Part shown: in pieces, positions 24,385 through 33,658 of the stretch | Numbering within the stretch: position 1 is the stretch's first letter | Layout of the letters: each line of letters opens with the position of its first letter | Origin: Lachnospiraceae bacterium | Lineage (GTDB): Bacteria > Bacillota > Clostridia > Lachnospirales > Lachnospiraceae | Assembly: GCA_022794255.1 (NCBI GenBank) | Contig: JAAWEL010000049.1 | Span: forward strand, 1-64,000 | Length of the DNA stretch: 64,000 nucleotides | Reading direction: 5' to 3' | Translations under genes and position numbers: made by a program | The notes under the pieces: model-generated | What the model saw: only the letters and a program-made list of their open reading frames with translations | Told to the model about the DNA's origin: nothing | Database searches by the model: none

Positions 24385-24645
24385 TGATAAAATATAAAAA
24401 ACCTCCGTCCTGTAATGAGGACGAAGGCCTGGCTTCGCTGTACCACCTATTACTGCATACCAACATATGCGCTCCCTGTAACGGCGGGACCACCGGCATG
24501 GCCTAATGGATAACCTGCATCGTTCAGCCTGCAACTCGGGAGTGATCTTCGGCATCCGCCTGCAGGCTCCGGGCTTCCACCACCCCCGAATCGCTGCTCC
24601 TGCTTTCTGCGGCCCTACTGTCTCCGTCAAAGTCTTTCTGTCTCA
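24385..24645 (-). ncRNA. tRNA-Ile T-box riboswitch leader of ileS
   Basis: The minus-strand leader contains the T-box core AATAGGTGGTACAGCG (GGTGGTAC at 24440-24447), which pairs with the acceptor end of uncharged tRNA. A terminator follows: CCTTCGTCCT pairing with AGGACGGAGG (24402-24427), then six U and an AU-rich tail. In Stem I, GAAGATCACT offers the isoleucine codon ATC (24544-24546) as the specifier. Uncharged tRNA-Ile should favour the antiterminator and switch ileS on, and probably glgP behind it. Confidence 0.93.
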
Positions 24646-24651
24646 CACCAT

Positions 24652-24680
24652 ATTATATTGATTCATACTGAAATTGTCAA
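24652..24680 (-). promoter_or_regulatory. Consensus sigma-A promoter of the ileS leader
   Basis: Minus-strand -35 TTGACA (24675-24680) and -10 TATAAT (24652-24657), 17 bp apart: a perfect consensus match just upstream of the T-box RNA. Strong constitutive initiation with control by attenuation is the usual T-box design. Confidence 0.92.
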
Positions 24681-24727
24681 GGGTTGGGAATAGAGATTGT
24701 CGGATTGTTATTTATTTAACAATTCAT

Positions 24728-24756
24728 TTGCTTTTTACTCTGATTAATGCTATACT
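24728..24756 (+). promoter_or_regulatory. Sigma-A promoter of pncB
   Basis: Plus-strand -35 TTGCTT (24728-24733) and -10 TATACT (24751-24756) with a 17-bp spacer. It diverges from the ileS promoter across about 50 bp and leaves a leader of about 75 nt before pncB. Confidence 0.7.
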
Positions 24757-24839
24757 AATTCAAATTTCAGAGACAGCCTGCAGCCGTTAAATTTTTCTTA
24801 CTGCAGCATTTCTCCAACATACAATAGGGAGGATCTATT

Positions 24840-26300
24840 ATGAGTGAAAGAAATCTTACCTTACTGACTGACCTGTATGAGCTGACCATGATGCAGGGCT
24901 ATTTTAAAGAAAAGGACGCCAATGAAACCGTCATTTTTGATGCTTTTTTCCGGGCTAATCCCAACAATGCCGGCTATTCTATTTGTGCAGGCTTAGACCA
25001 GGTGATTGAATACATACAAAATCTCCATTTTGACCGGGAGGACATCGAATATCTCCGTTCCACCGGCCTGTTTGGAGAAGATTTTCTTGCCTATCTGAAA
25101 GATTTTAAATTCTCCGGAGACATCTATGCCATTCCGGAGGGAACGGTGATCTTTCCCCGGGAACCGCTAATCAAGGTGATCGCACCCATTATGGAGGCAC
25201 AACTGGTGGAGACTGCTCTCCTGAATATTATCAACCATCAGTCCCTGATCGCAACAAAAGCTGCCCGGGTGGTGTACGCCGCTAAAGGTGACGGGGTGAT
25301 GGAGTTTGGCCTGCGCAGAGCCCAGGGACCAGATGCCGGAATCTATGGAGCCCGGGCTGCCATGATCGCCGGATGCATCGGTACCTCCAATGTACTCTGC
25401 GGCAAAATGTTTGACGTTCCTGTCAAGGGCACCCATGCCCACAGCTGGATCATGAGTTTTCCAGACGAGCTGACCGCCTTCCGCACCTACGCCCGCCTGT
25501 ATCCCACCGCCTGCATCTTGCTGGTGGATACCTACGATACCTTAGGCTCTGGTGTTCCCAATGCAATCAAGGTATTTAAAGAGATGCGGGAAAATAACAT
25601 TCCCCTGACCTTCTACGGCATCCGCCTAGACAGCGGCGACCTGGCCTATCTTTCAAAGGAAGCAAAAAAAATGCTGGATGAAGCTGGTTTTCCAGACGCA
25701 ATTATCTCTGCCTCCAATGATCTGGACGAAACCCTGATCACCTCCTTAAAGCTTCAGGGCGCCACCATCAATTCCTGGGGTGTGGGCACCAATCTGATCA
25801 CCTCCAAAGACTGCCCTTCCTTTGGCGGCGTGTACAAGTTAGCGGCCATCCAGGACAAAAACACCGGAACTTTCATTCCCAAGATCAAACTTTCAGAAAA
25901 TGCTGAAAAGATCACTAACCCAGGAAATAAAACAATCCAGCGTATTTATAATAAGAACACAGGGAAGATTATTGCAGATCTGATCTGTCTGGTAGATGAG
26001 AAATTTGACTCCTCCAATTCCCTGTTGTTGTTTGATCCCATTGAGACCTGGAAAAAGACCCATCTGGCACCAGGTAGCTATGTACTTCGGGAATTGCTGG
26101 TTCCTGTTTTCAAAAACGGGGCATGTGTCTATAAATCGCCAAAGGTGATGGATATCCGGGAATACTGCCGAAAAGAACTGGCTACTCTCTGGGAAGAATC
26201 ACTCCGCCTGGAATATCCCCACCGGGTTCATGTGGATCTCTCCCACGAGCTATGGCATATGAAGAATCAATTACTGGATAATTATAATAGAAGTAATTAA
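24840..26300 (+). CDS. pncB: Nicotinate phosphoribosyltransferase
   Basis: This enzyme condenses nicotinate with PRPP to give nicotinate mononucleotide in the NAD salvage route. The 486-aa protein matches the family: LLTDLYELTMMQGYF at the N-terminus, GLRRAQGPDAG and GTHAHSWIMSFPDE in the core (the latter with the His usually phosphorylated in the catalytic cycle), and a GIRLDSGDL phosphate-binding stretch. GGGAGGATC precedes the ATG. It is the only plus-strand protein gene in the second half of the window and stands alone between its promoter and a shared terminator. Confidence 0.95.
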   Translation: MSERNLTLLTDLYELTMMQGYFKEKDANETVIFDAFFRANPNNAGYSICAGLDQVIEYIQNLHFDREDIEYLRSTGLFGEDFLAYLKDFKFSGDIYAIPEGTVIFPREPLIKVIAPIMEAQLVETALLNIINHQSLIATKAARVVYAAKGDGVMEFGLRRAQGPDAGIYGARAAMIAGCIGTSNVLCGKMFDVPVKGTHAHSWIMSFPDELTAFRTYARLYPTACILLVDTYDTLGSGVPNAIKVFKEMRENNIPLTFYGIRLDSGDLAYLSKEAKKMLDEAGFPDAIISASNDLDETLITSLKLQGATINSWGVGTNLITSKDCPSFGGVYKLAAIQDKNTGTFIPKIKLSENAEKITNPGNKTIQRIYNKNTGKIIADLICLVDEKFDSSNSLLLFDPIETWKKTHLAPGSYVLRELLVPVFKNGACVYKSPKVMDIREYCRKELATLWEESLRLEYPHRVHVDLSHELWHMKNQLLDNYNRSN

Positions 26301-26358
26301 TTTAATATTATATTAAATATTTTATTAAAGATTTCTGCGATCAACTTTCTCATTAAAC

Positions 26359-26398
26359 AATCCGGTGGCAAATCGTCAATATGATTTGCCACCGGATT
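26359..26398. terminator. Bidirectional terminator between pncB and aspS
   Basis: Perfect 16-bp stem AATCCGGTGGCAAATC with GATTTGCCACCGGATT around a short loop. It lies 60 bp past pncB and 50 bp past aspS, which are convergent. U runs are modest on both sides, but the stem is very strong. Confidence 0.8.
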
Positions 26399-26450
26399 TC
26401 CATTTATCTTTTCCACTTTGCTATTCTCTTTATTAAACTGTTGAATCTTC

Positions 26451-28262
26451 TCAATTTTTCGATGCTTCCTCACTGACCTCTTCCTGGCTGATTTCTATTC
26501 CTAGCTCCACAAGCTGCTTTTCATCCACCGGTGCCGGTGCCTCGCACATCATACAGGAGGCGTCTTTCACCTTGGGGAATGCGATTACCTCTCGGATGCT
26601 GTCGCAGCCGCCCATCAGCATGGCTACCCGGTCCAGGCCGTAGGCCAGACCGGCATGAGGCGGAACCCCATACTTAAAGGCAGTCAGCAAAAAGCCAAAC
26701 TGCTCATTAGCCTGCTCCGGTGTAAAGCCCAACACCTCAAACATTTTGCTCTGAATGTCATTCTGGTGAATCCGGACCGAACCGCCGCCTAGCTCCGTAC
26801 CATTCAGCACAATATCGTAGGCCTTGGCCCGAACCGCACCGGGATCTGTGTCAATCAAATGCCAGTCCTCCTCCATGGGCATGGTAAAGGGATGATGCAT
26901 TGCCACAAACCGTCCCTGCTCTTCAGAATACTCCAAAAGCGGGAACTCTGTCACCCAAACAAACCGGAACTCATCCTTCTTAAGCAGATCCAGCTGTCTG
27001 GCAAGCTCCAAACGCAGATTGCCTAACACATCCCAGACCACCTTGTTTTTGTCTGCGGCAAACAAAAGCAGATCTCCCGGCTTTCCTTCCATGGCAAGAA
27101 CCAGTGCATCCATCTCTTCCTCTGTCATAAATTTGGCAAAGGAGGACTTTCTGGTTCCATCCGGCTGAATGGCTATATAGGCCAAACCTTTCGCCCCAAA
27201 ACCCTTGGCAAACTCCACTAAGGCATCAATCTTTTTCCGGGGCATGGCGCCCTGCCCCTGGACATTGATTCCGCGAACCGTGCCGCCATTTTCCAGGGCT
27301 CCCTTAAACACCACAAACTCGCATTCCTTCACCACGAGTGATACATCCTTTAGCTCCATGCCAAAACGAAGATCCGGCTTGTCGGAACCAAACCGGTCCA
27401 TGGCCTCCTGCCAGGTCATCCGGGGAATGGGCTGAGGAATCTCCACTCCTAACAGCTCCTTAAATAGTTTGTACAGCAGGCGCTCATTGACATCCAGCAC
27501 ATCGTCCACATCCACAAAGGACAACTCCATATCGATCTGGGTAAATTCTGGCTGCCGGTCTGCCCGCAGATCCTCATCCCGGTAACATCTGGCCAGCTGG
27601 AAATACCGGTCATATCCGGAACACATCAATAGCTGCTTGAAAATCTGGGGAGACTGAGGCAGCGCATAAAAGCTTCCCGGATGAACCCGGCTGGGCACCA
27701 GATAGTCCCTGGCTCCCTCCGGGGTACTCTTTATCAAAGTAGGCGTCTCAATCTCCAAAAATCCCTCCTCTGCCAGAAACTGTCTGGTGAGAACGGCAAT
27801 ATTGCTTCGCAAAATCAGGTTCCGCTGAATATCCGGTCTGCGCAGGTCCAGATAGCGGTACTTTAAGCGCAGCTCCTCCTTTGTCTTGGAATTTTCCTCA
27901 ATGGGAAATGGAGGGGTCTCTGACTCAGAAAGGATCCGCAGGCTCTCTGCCCGCACCTCAATGGCCCCTGTGGCCAGATTTTTATTCTCTGCTCCGGACC
28001 GGGCTTCCACACGTCCGGTCACAGCCACCACAAACTCACTGCGCAGCTTCTCCGCTTTATGAAAGTTCTCTGCGCCGCAGTCTGTCTCCTCAAAAATAAT
28101 CTGTAATATACCAGACCGGTCCCGTAAATCCACAAAGATAATTCCGCCTTTGTTTCTGCTCTTCTGCACCCATCCCATGACTGTTACCTTCTGGCCGATG
28201 TGGGCAGTAGTCACCTCCGTACATCTGTGAGACCTTTTTAGTCCCTGCATTGATTCTGCCAT
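26451..28262 (-). CDS. aspS: Aspartyl-tRNA synthetase
   Basis: A class II synthetase that charges tRNA-Asp. The 603-aa protein has the N-terminal OB-fold anticodon-binding domain (TVMGWVQKSRNKGG), motif 2 (FQLARCYRDEDLRADRQPEF), the bacterial GAD insertion domain, and motif 3 (GLAYGLDRVAMLMGG). Bacterial-type length. AGAGGAGAG precedes the ATG. It follows hisS by 57 bp in the common hisS-aspS operon. I did not judge whether it also charges tRNA-Asn. Confidence 0.96.
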   Translation of the reverse strand: MAESMQGLKRSHRCTEVTTAHIGQKVTVMGWVQKSRNKGGIIFVDLRDRSGILQIIFEETDCGAENFHKAEKLRSEFVVAVTGRVEARSGAENKNLATGAIEVRAESLRILSESETPPFPIEENSKTKEELRLKYRYLDLRRPDIQRNLILRSNIAVLTRQFLAEEGFLEIETPTLIKSTPEGARDYLVPSRVHPGSFYALPQSPQIFKQLLMCSGYDRYFQLARCYRDEDLRADRQPEFTQIDMELSFVDVDDVLDVNERLLYKLFKELLGVEIPQPIPRMTWQEAMDRFGSDKPDLRFGMELKDVSLVVKECEFVVFKGALENGGTVRGINVQGQGAMPRKKIDALVEFAKGFGAKGLAYIAIQPDGTRKSSFAKFMTEEEMDALVLAMEGKPGDLLLFAADKNKVVWDVLGNLRLELARQLDLLKKDEFRFVWVTEFPLLEYSEEQGRFVAMHHPFTMPMEEDWHLIDTDPGAVRAKAYDIVLNGTELGGGSVRIHQNDIQSKMFEVLGFTPEQANEQFGFLLTAFKYGVPPHAGLAYGLDRVAMLMGGCDSIREVIAFPKVKDASCMMCEAPAPVDEKQLVELGIEISQEEVSEEASKN

Positions 28263-28319
28263 AATCTCTCCTCTTTCCCGGCTGCCTGACGGCTGCCATA
28301 TACTTTTCCTTTCCTCTTC

Positions 28320-29585
28320 TTACTCCTTAAGCCCTTCCCGGTAAAACTCCACAAACTCCGTGTATCCTTCCTTTTCCAGCTGCTCCTTCTGAAACTTTTT
28401 ATTCTTATTCATCTGGGAGACCAGAACCTGGGCTCCTTTCTTTCTCTCCTCCATAGCCTGTCTCATAATCTGGGCAAACCGTGTGCTGTCCACCCCTTTC
28501 TCCACCAGATAGGCCTTTCTCTCTGTGGCTCCCGGCACCTTTCCTCCCTGGTCCATCAGAATGGTAATGATCCGCTCAAATCCAATGGAAAAGCCGCAGG
28601 CCGGTGCATCCTTGCCGGTAAACTTACCGATCATCTTGTCATATCTTCCCCCACCTGCCACCGATCCCCCAAAGCCCTCCATGGAAACCTCAAAGATCGT
28701 CCCGGTATAATAGGACATGCCGCGCACCAGAGTGGGATCAAAATACAGGGAAAATTCGGTCTCTGCCACATTTGCCACTGTCTGCATGATATGAGCCAGA
28801 TTCTCTGTCACGCTTAGAGGAAGAACCTTCTCTAAAACAGTTCCCAGCTTTCTCACCCCGTCTGCATCATGTCCCACCTCAGCTAAAAGCTTTGTGTACT
28901 GAGCCACGCTGTCCCTGGCATGTCCGGCCTCTAAAAGCTCTGCCTCCACACCCTCCATGCCGATCTTATCCATCTTATCCAAAGTGATAAACACCTGATC
29001 CAAACTACTCTCATCAAACCTGCAATATAAAGCCATCCCCTTTAAAATCTCCCGGTCATTGATCCGCACCGTAAATCCATTTTCCGGGCAAATCTTTCCC
29101 AAGACTGTGGTGGTGGCTAAAATCAGCTCAATCTCCGCCATAGAGCTGGCATCCCCCAAAATATCGATATCACACTGAGTAAACTGACGGAATCTTCCCT
29201 TCTGAGGCCGGTCTGCCCGCCACACGCTTCCCATCTGCAGTGCCTTAAAGGGACTTGGCAGCTGGGCGCTATTGTTGGAATAATATCGTGCCAGAGGGAG
29301 GGTGAGATCATAGCGAAGGCCGCCGTCCACCAAATCCTTCTCCTCCTTGGCTGACTCTAAGCTTAGCTTTTCTCCTCTTTTCAAAATCTTAAAGATCAGC
29401 TTTTCATTGTCTCCGCCCTGTTTACTGGTCAGGTTCTCGATATGCTCCACGCAAGGAGTCTCGATCTGGGTAAACCCAAATCCCCGGTACGTCTCCCGAA
29501 TCTGGTTCATCACATACTCCCGCACCTGCATCTCCCCAGGCAAAATATCTCTCATGCCAGTTACCGGCTTTTTTTTCAGCGCCAT
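28320..29585 (-). CDS. hisS: Histidyl-tRNA synthetase
   Basis: A class II synthetase that charges tRNA-His. The 421-aa protein has motif 2 (SVWRADRPQKGRFRQFTQCD), the histidine-binding signature LVRGMSYYTGTIFEV and motif 3 near CGFSIGFERI, followed by the anticodon-binding domain. The genuine HisS length and the complete HisA signatures argue against HisZ. GGAGAG lies upstream of the ATG. First gene of hisS-aspS, with its own promoter at 29635-29663; no T-box is visible in its short leader. Confidence 0.95.
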   Translation of the reverse strand: MALKKKPVTGMRDILPGEMQVREYVMNQIRETYRGFGFTQIETPCVEHIENLTSKQGGDNEKLIFKILKRGEKLSLESAKEEKDLVDGGLRYDLTLPLARYYSNNSAQLPSPFKALQMGSVWRADRPQKGRFRQFTQCDIDILGDASSMAEIELILATTTVLGKICPENGFTVRINDREILKGMALYCRFDESSLDQVFITLDKMDKIGMEGVEAELLEAGHARDSVAQYTKLLAEVGHDADGVRKLGTVLEKVLPLSVTENLAHIMQTVANVAETEFSLYFDPTLVRGMSYYTGTIFEVSMEGFGGSVAGGGRYDKMIGKFTGKDAPACGFSIGFERIITILMDQGGKVPGATERKAYLVEKGVDSTRFAQIMRQAMEERKKGAQVLVSQMNKNKKFQKEQLEKEGYTEFVEFYREGLKE

Positions 29586-29634
29586 TTTCTGCTCTCTCCG
29601 TTTTCTTCATACTTGGTACTTCATTATCCATACG

Positions 29635-29663
29635 ATTATACTATTGTCGATGACAATTAGCAA
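29635..29663 (-). promoter_or_regulatory. Sigma-A promoter of hisS-aspS
   Basis: Minus-strand -35 TTGCTA (29658-29663) and perfect -10 TATAAT (29635-29640) with a 17-bp spacer, about 50 bp upstream of the hisS start. Confidence 0.8.
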
Positions 29664-29732
29664 TACTTATCCATAAATTCGCAACGCCTCCAAAGCAGAA
29701 CCTGCCGATCTCTCCCTGACTCGTTTGCTTTC

Positions 29733-30704
29733 TCAACAGCAGCGGGCGGCCTTTGCAGCTGCCCTGACCCTGCTTAAATCCTGATCCGTGGACAAGGTGC
29801 AGTCTGCTCCCAGAATCAGTCCCTTTCTTCCAAAGCGTTCCACTATCTTATGCACCTCTGCCTGAATCTCCTCATCTCTTCCATTTACCAGAGGTCCCTG
29901 ATGATTGGCAAGTCCTCCCATGATCGTTTTACCGGAGAATAAATCCCGGCCTCGATCCAATTCAAAGGGAGCTTCATAGACTCCCCAGTTGACCACATCT
30001 GCATAAGGGGCATAATCCCGGTACCGCTCCATATTCAGACCATCCTTGCATATATGAAGGAAACAGTAGCCTCCCCCATCCTTGATTGCTTTCATAATCC
30101 GCAAATCAAAAGGCTTCATCCACTTGGCAAACTCTTCATCTGTAAAGAAACCATTCTCCCCACCCAATGCGGCATAATAAATCGAATCTACCCCTGCTTT
30201 CACATATTCCTCTGCCAATGCACAGAGTACATCTGTAATCCGCTCCATGGCGGATCGCATTTTCCTCTCGTTCCATCTAAAAAAATCCACCTGCATCTGT
30301 CTTGCCGCATAGTAGTTTACTCCTGCCTGCTCAATTGGGTGAATTCCAGATGCACAGATCCCATGAAGCGTCCCCATGGTAAATACCTCTTCCTTACATC
30401 CGGCTAAGATTCTCTTTGTCAGCTCAATCTGTTCCCTCACAAAGGGAGCCTCCTTTGTCATAACCGGAATCAACCGATCATAATCATCAGGCGTATGGAT
30501 CGTTCCAAAAACCGGCACCAGATTTTCATTCATAATCTTACAGATGTCTGTATCTGTATCCTGGAAAAAATCCAGATGTGCCTTTACACACGCCTCCCCT
30601 TTCTTTTTGTCATTGGGAAAGTGAAGCGAAAAGCATGAGGGAATCCCATCCACCTCTCTCTGCTCAATCGCTGCTATTACCCGTTCTCTTTTTGTCATAA
30701 CCAT
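29733..30704 (-). CDS. Uroporphyrinogen decarboxylase (URO-D) superfamily protein, methyltransferase-like
   Basis: This 323-aa protein has the URO-D TIM-barrel pattern (TKRERVIAAIEQREVDGIP at the start). The stretch HICKDG with a later GADC gives an H-x-C...C set, which in the MtaA/CmuA branch binds the zinc that activates thiols in corrinoid-linked methyl transfer. Haem-pathway HemE does not have this set, so I favour a methyltransferase-type role over true uroporphyrinogen decarboxylation. No corrinoid protein or partner methyltransferase is adjacent. AAGGAG precedes the ATG. It sits between capA-like and hisS genes, a place where many relatives have none. Confidence 0.8.
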   Translation of the reverse strand: MVMTKRERVIAAIEQREVDGIPSCFSLHFPNDKKKGEACVKAHLDFFQDTDTDICKIMNENLVPVFGTIHTPDDYDRLIPVMTKEAPFVREQIELTKRILAGCKEEVFTMGTLHGICASGIHPIEQAGVNYYAARQMQVDFFRWNERKMRSAMERITDVLCALAEEYVKAGVDSIYYAALGGENGFFTDEEFAKWMKPFDLRIMKAIKDGGGYCFLHICKDGLNMERYRDYAPYADVVNWGVYEAPFELDRGRDLFSGKTIMGGLANHQGPLVNGRDEEIQAEVHKIVERFGRKGLILGADCTLSTDQDLSRVRAAAKAARCC

Positions 30705-30865
30705 TCACAATCTCCTTTTTCATTATGGATATTTTCTGTCTGCTTTCCTAAACCCTTTACTCATTCCTGTGTCTCTTTGTCCACGAATCCGAATCCGCCA
30801 AAATCCGATTGATTATCCTGGTCTTTGCAATATCAGCGTTTGGCTTGTGACTGCTTATAACAAAT

Positions 30866-30889
30866 GAATCGGGCATCCTATGGATGCCC
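30866..30889 (-). terminator. Hairpin across the stop codon of the CapA-like gene
   Basis: Perfect 8-bp stem GGGCATCC-ata-GGATGCCC (30871-30889) that includes the last codons and stop of the CapA-like gene, followed on the minus strand by GATTCATTTG. The U tract is poor, so it may be a weak terminator or an RNA-stabilising end. Confidence 0.4.
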
Positions 30890-32095
30890 TACTCTCCCTG
30901 CCTCGTCCACCGTCACTCCAAAAACCCTGCTGTACTCATTCAGCCGCTGAATAATCTGCTGCTTTCTATCTCCCTCTGCCACAGTGGGACAGTAATCATT
31001 TCGGTGCTCCACGGAGCTGATGGTGCAGGGGATCAATGTCAGCTCAGCCTCTCTGGTGGCTGCCCCGTCCTCAATTTCAAATCTGGCCTGAGCAATCATG
31101 GTATTCTTGTCCTTCGGATTCCGGTTTCCTCCGAAACAGAAATTCCCTAAGCTATAAATAATATATTTTCCATTATAATACTCCACCCCCTGCAGTACAT
31201 GAGGATGGCACCCCACTACCAGATCCACGCCCCAGTCAATGCACTTTCGCCCCAGCTCCAGCTGGTATCCGGTGGCATTGTAGGTAGACTCAATCCCCCA
31301 GTGACAGCAGGCAAGGATCAAATCCGCCTCTTGCTGCCGCAACTGCCCGATTCCATTCTGCAGATAAGTCTCCACCTGCTTTCCACCATAGATCACATCC
31401 ACAGAGATGATCCCGATCTTTATTCCATCCTCTGTCTCAAATATCCCCACCTTATCGTCATAGGCATAGGGCAGATCAATGCTCTCAAAGGCGGCCACCG
31501 TATCTGCGATTCCCTGGGCCCCGTAATCGATCCGGTGATTGTTCCCAAAGCTGACCGCATCAATGCTGGCCTGTGGCAGGATATGAATATACTCCGGTTT
31601 TCCCTTAATATTAAAGGCTTTCTCCACCCGTTTGTTGGAGTTGGTCAGAACGCCCTCAAAATTTACCAGAGTCATATCATCCGCCTCAAAGATCGATTTG
31701 ACATTTTTGAAAAACCAGGAAGGTCCCTGCTGGTCATACATCTCCCGAAAGGTTCCCTCATAGCCGTGAATCGAAAGATTTCCAAGGGAACAATCTCCGG
31801 CCAGGGAGATCACCACCTCCCTTTTTGCAATCTTGTCCTTTCTCTCTGCTTCATTCCCCTTATCCTCCCCGTTTTCTGTGTGGTTCAGATTTTTTCCTGC
31901 CCTTGTTTTTCCAGCCTCAATCGTCCTTGAGACAGTATTTGTAATTTCCTGGGAAGCTTCCGCCGATTCTTCCCCGGTCTCTGTGCTCTCCTGTCCAGTC
32001 TCCTCATTTTTCACCTCATGAGGTCCGTATCCGCTGGCCAGCAATGCCACAGTCAAAACTCCTGCCATAAATAGCCCTTTTTCCCATTTTCTCAT
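30878..32095 (-). CDS. CapA-family protein (PGA_cap metallophosphatase-like)
   Basis: This 405-aa protein has an N-terminal hydrophobic signal/anchor (about 8-22), a linker of about 70 residues rich in Glu and Thr, then the CapA domain: GDCSLG, NFEGVLT, FGNNHRIDYG, CCHWGIE, GCHPHVLQG and YSLGNF. These are the conserved calcineurin-like metal-site motifs. Relatives include poly-gamma-glutamate capsule protein CapA/PgsA, but no capB/capC synthase genes lie nearby, so capsule synthesis is not supported. Likely extracytoplasmic. Its ATG overlaps the hemZ stop by 4 bp, so translation is coupled. Confidence 0.85.
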   Translation of the reverse strand: MRKWEKGLFMAGVLTVALLASGYGPHEVKNEETGQESTETGEESAEASQEITNTVSRTIEAGKTRAGKNLNHTENGEDKGNEAERKDKIAKREVVISLAGDCSLGNLSIHGYEGTFREMYDQQGPSWFFKNVKSIFEADDMTLVNFEGVLTNSNKRVEKAFNIKGKPEYIHILPQASIDAVSFGNNHRIDYGAQGIADTVAAFESIDLPYAYDDKVGIFETEDGIKIGIISVDVIYGGKQVETYLQNGIGQLRQQEADLILACCHWGIESTYNATGYQLELGRKCIDWGVDLVVGCHPHVLQGVEYYNGKYIIYSLGNFCFGGNRNPKDKNTMIAQARFEIEDGAATREAELTLIPCTISSVEHRNDYCPTVAEGDRKQQIIQRLNEYSRVFGVTVDEAGRVGHP

Positions 32096-33609
32096 ACCCA
32101 GCTCTCCCCTTTATCCTCAAAAAGCCCCCTCTTTCTCTCAATCATCTCATCGATTCGCTCAATATACTGCTCCACATTTTTCACTGTCTCTGCACGCTCG
32201 ATCCGGTTTTCCCCGGGAATCACCCGCTTGGTGGTGGTCCCGGCGCCGCAGCCAATGATAGTCTGCTGCTCCTCCATGATGAGAATATTGTAAATACACG
32301 CCTTCCCGGGCTTTGCATATCCCACATTTTCAAAATTTCCAGCCATGTTCTTCTGCCGATACAGATAGTAGGGCTCTAACCCCATCTCGTGTGCATACCG
32401 GGCAGTCATGTCGATAATCTCCTGTGTGCCCACAAACTTGTAGTCTTTGTAGGCCTCTTTCATAGTATTGAGGCGGGCGGCCCGCTTGATAGCCAATGAA
32501 TGTACAGTCAGACTGTCCGGGGCAAGAGCCTTGATCTCTTTCATGGTTTGCTCCACATCTTCTGCCTGTTCCTCAGGAAGTCCCACAATCAGATCCATGT
32601 TAATATTGTCAAATCCCAGCTCCCTGGCCATAAAAAACCGTTCCTTCACATCCTCTACTGTGTGACGGCGCCCGATCAGATCCAGGGTTTTCTGGTTCAT
32701 GGTCTGAGGATTGATAGAAATGCGGGTCACACCGTATCTTTTTAACACCTCCAGCTTTTCTCTGGTGATGCTGTCCGGCCGGCCGGCCTCCACGGTAAAT
32801 TCAATCGCCTTCGTACATGCAAAAGTATTTACCAGCTTCTCCATCAGCTTTTCCAGATTCCCTGCTGAAAGAGCTGTGGGGGTACCGCCGCCTACATAGA
32901 CAGAGGAAGGAACCTTTCCAGCTTTTTCTGCCACATAGTGAAGCTCTTTAAACAACGCCCCCAGATATTCCTCCATACGCCCCTCCCATTTTCCAATGGG
33001 ATAGGAGGTAAAAGAACAATACAGACAGGTAGTGGGGCAGAAGGGGATTCCCACATAAAGGCTGTAGCCCCGGGCTTTGTCCTCCTTTAAGGGCAGCAAA
33101 GACAAAAGCTCCTCCTCCCGCATAGCCGTCTCCACACAGAGCCGGGCCTTCTCTTCACTGGTAAAATACATCTCCTTCATATACCGGCGGATCTCCTCCC
33201 CGGTCATTCCTTCCCTCAGCTTCATCAGCGCAATCTTGGCCGGGCGGATGCCGGTTAATGAACCCCAGGGCAGACTTTTACCTGTAAATCCTTTTAAGAT
33301 AACATAGAGCCTTCTCTTGATTTTGTTTTTCGTGTCAGTGCGGTTGTCATAGTCCACCGAAAGCGGTTCATCAAAATGGTCCAGCTCCCTTTGTTCTGCC
33401 GGAGTGGCTCCCCAGATAAAGGGAGAGTGATCCCCCCGGAATATGATCTGCATCCGAAACCATTTCCGGCTCTCGTCCACCTTTCCCACCAGGCACAGCT
33501 CAAGTCCCGGTACCGGTTCATGGACAAAAGATTTCCCCGGGAAAAAAGCCATCAGAAGCTCCCGGATATCCTGTTCGTAAGCATTGTCATTTAATATAAT
33601 TCCAATCAT
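32092..33609 (-). CDS. hemZ: Oxygen-independent coproporphyrinogen III oxidase-like radical SAM protein HemZ
   Basis: This 505-aa protein has a clostridial/Bacillus-type N-terminal domain of about 150 residues and a radical SAM core with C-x3-C-x2-C (GIPFCPTTCLYCSF), YVGGGTPTAL, and the HemN-type stretch RISINPQTMNQKTLDLIGR. HemZ proteins are placed in anaerobic haem synthesis, though activity is shown for few. The start at 33609 is chosen for MIGIILNDN with GGAAG upstream; an upstream extension overlaps the MBL gene. Order relA-MBL-hemZ is common in Clostridia. Confidence 0.88.
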   Translation of the reverse strand: MIGIILNDNAYEQDIRELLMAFFPGKSFVHEPVPGLELCLVGKVDESRKWFRMQIIFRGDHSPFIWGATPAEQRELDHFDEPLSVDYDNRTDTKNKIKRRLYVILKGFTGKSLPWGSLTGIRPAKIALMKLREGMTGEEIRRYMKEMYFTSEEKARLCVETAMREEELLSLLPLKEDKARGYSLYVGIPFCPTTCLYCSFTSYPIGKWEGRMEEYLGALFKELHYVAEKAGKVPSSVYVGGGTPTALSAGNLEKLMEKLVNTFACTKAIEFTVEAGRPDSITREKLEVLKRYGVTRISINPQTMNQKTLDLIGRRHTVEDVKERFFMARELGFDNINMDLIVGLPEEQAEDVEQTMKEIKALAPDSLTVHSLAIKRAARLNTMKEAYKDYKFVGTQEIIDMTARYAHEMGLEPYYLYRQKNMAGNFENVGYAKPGKACIYNILIMEEQQTIIGCGAGTTTKRVIPGENRIERAETVKNVEQYIERIDEMIERKRGLFEDKGESWV

Positions 33610-33658
33610 ATCTTTGTCTTCCGTTCTCCCTTTTTTACCTTTTGTTCCTTTTGTATGC

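Noticed and set aside
24331-24630. 100-codon N-terminal extension of ileS
   Set aside because: It lies over the T-box leader and terminator; GGAGG and the family start are at 24330.
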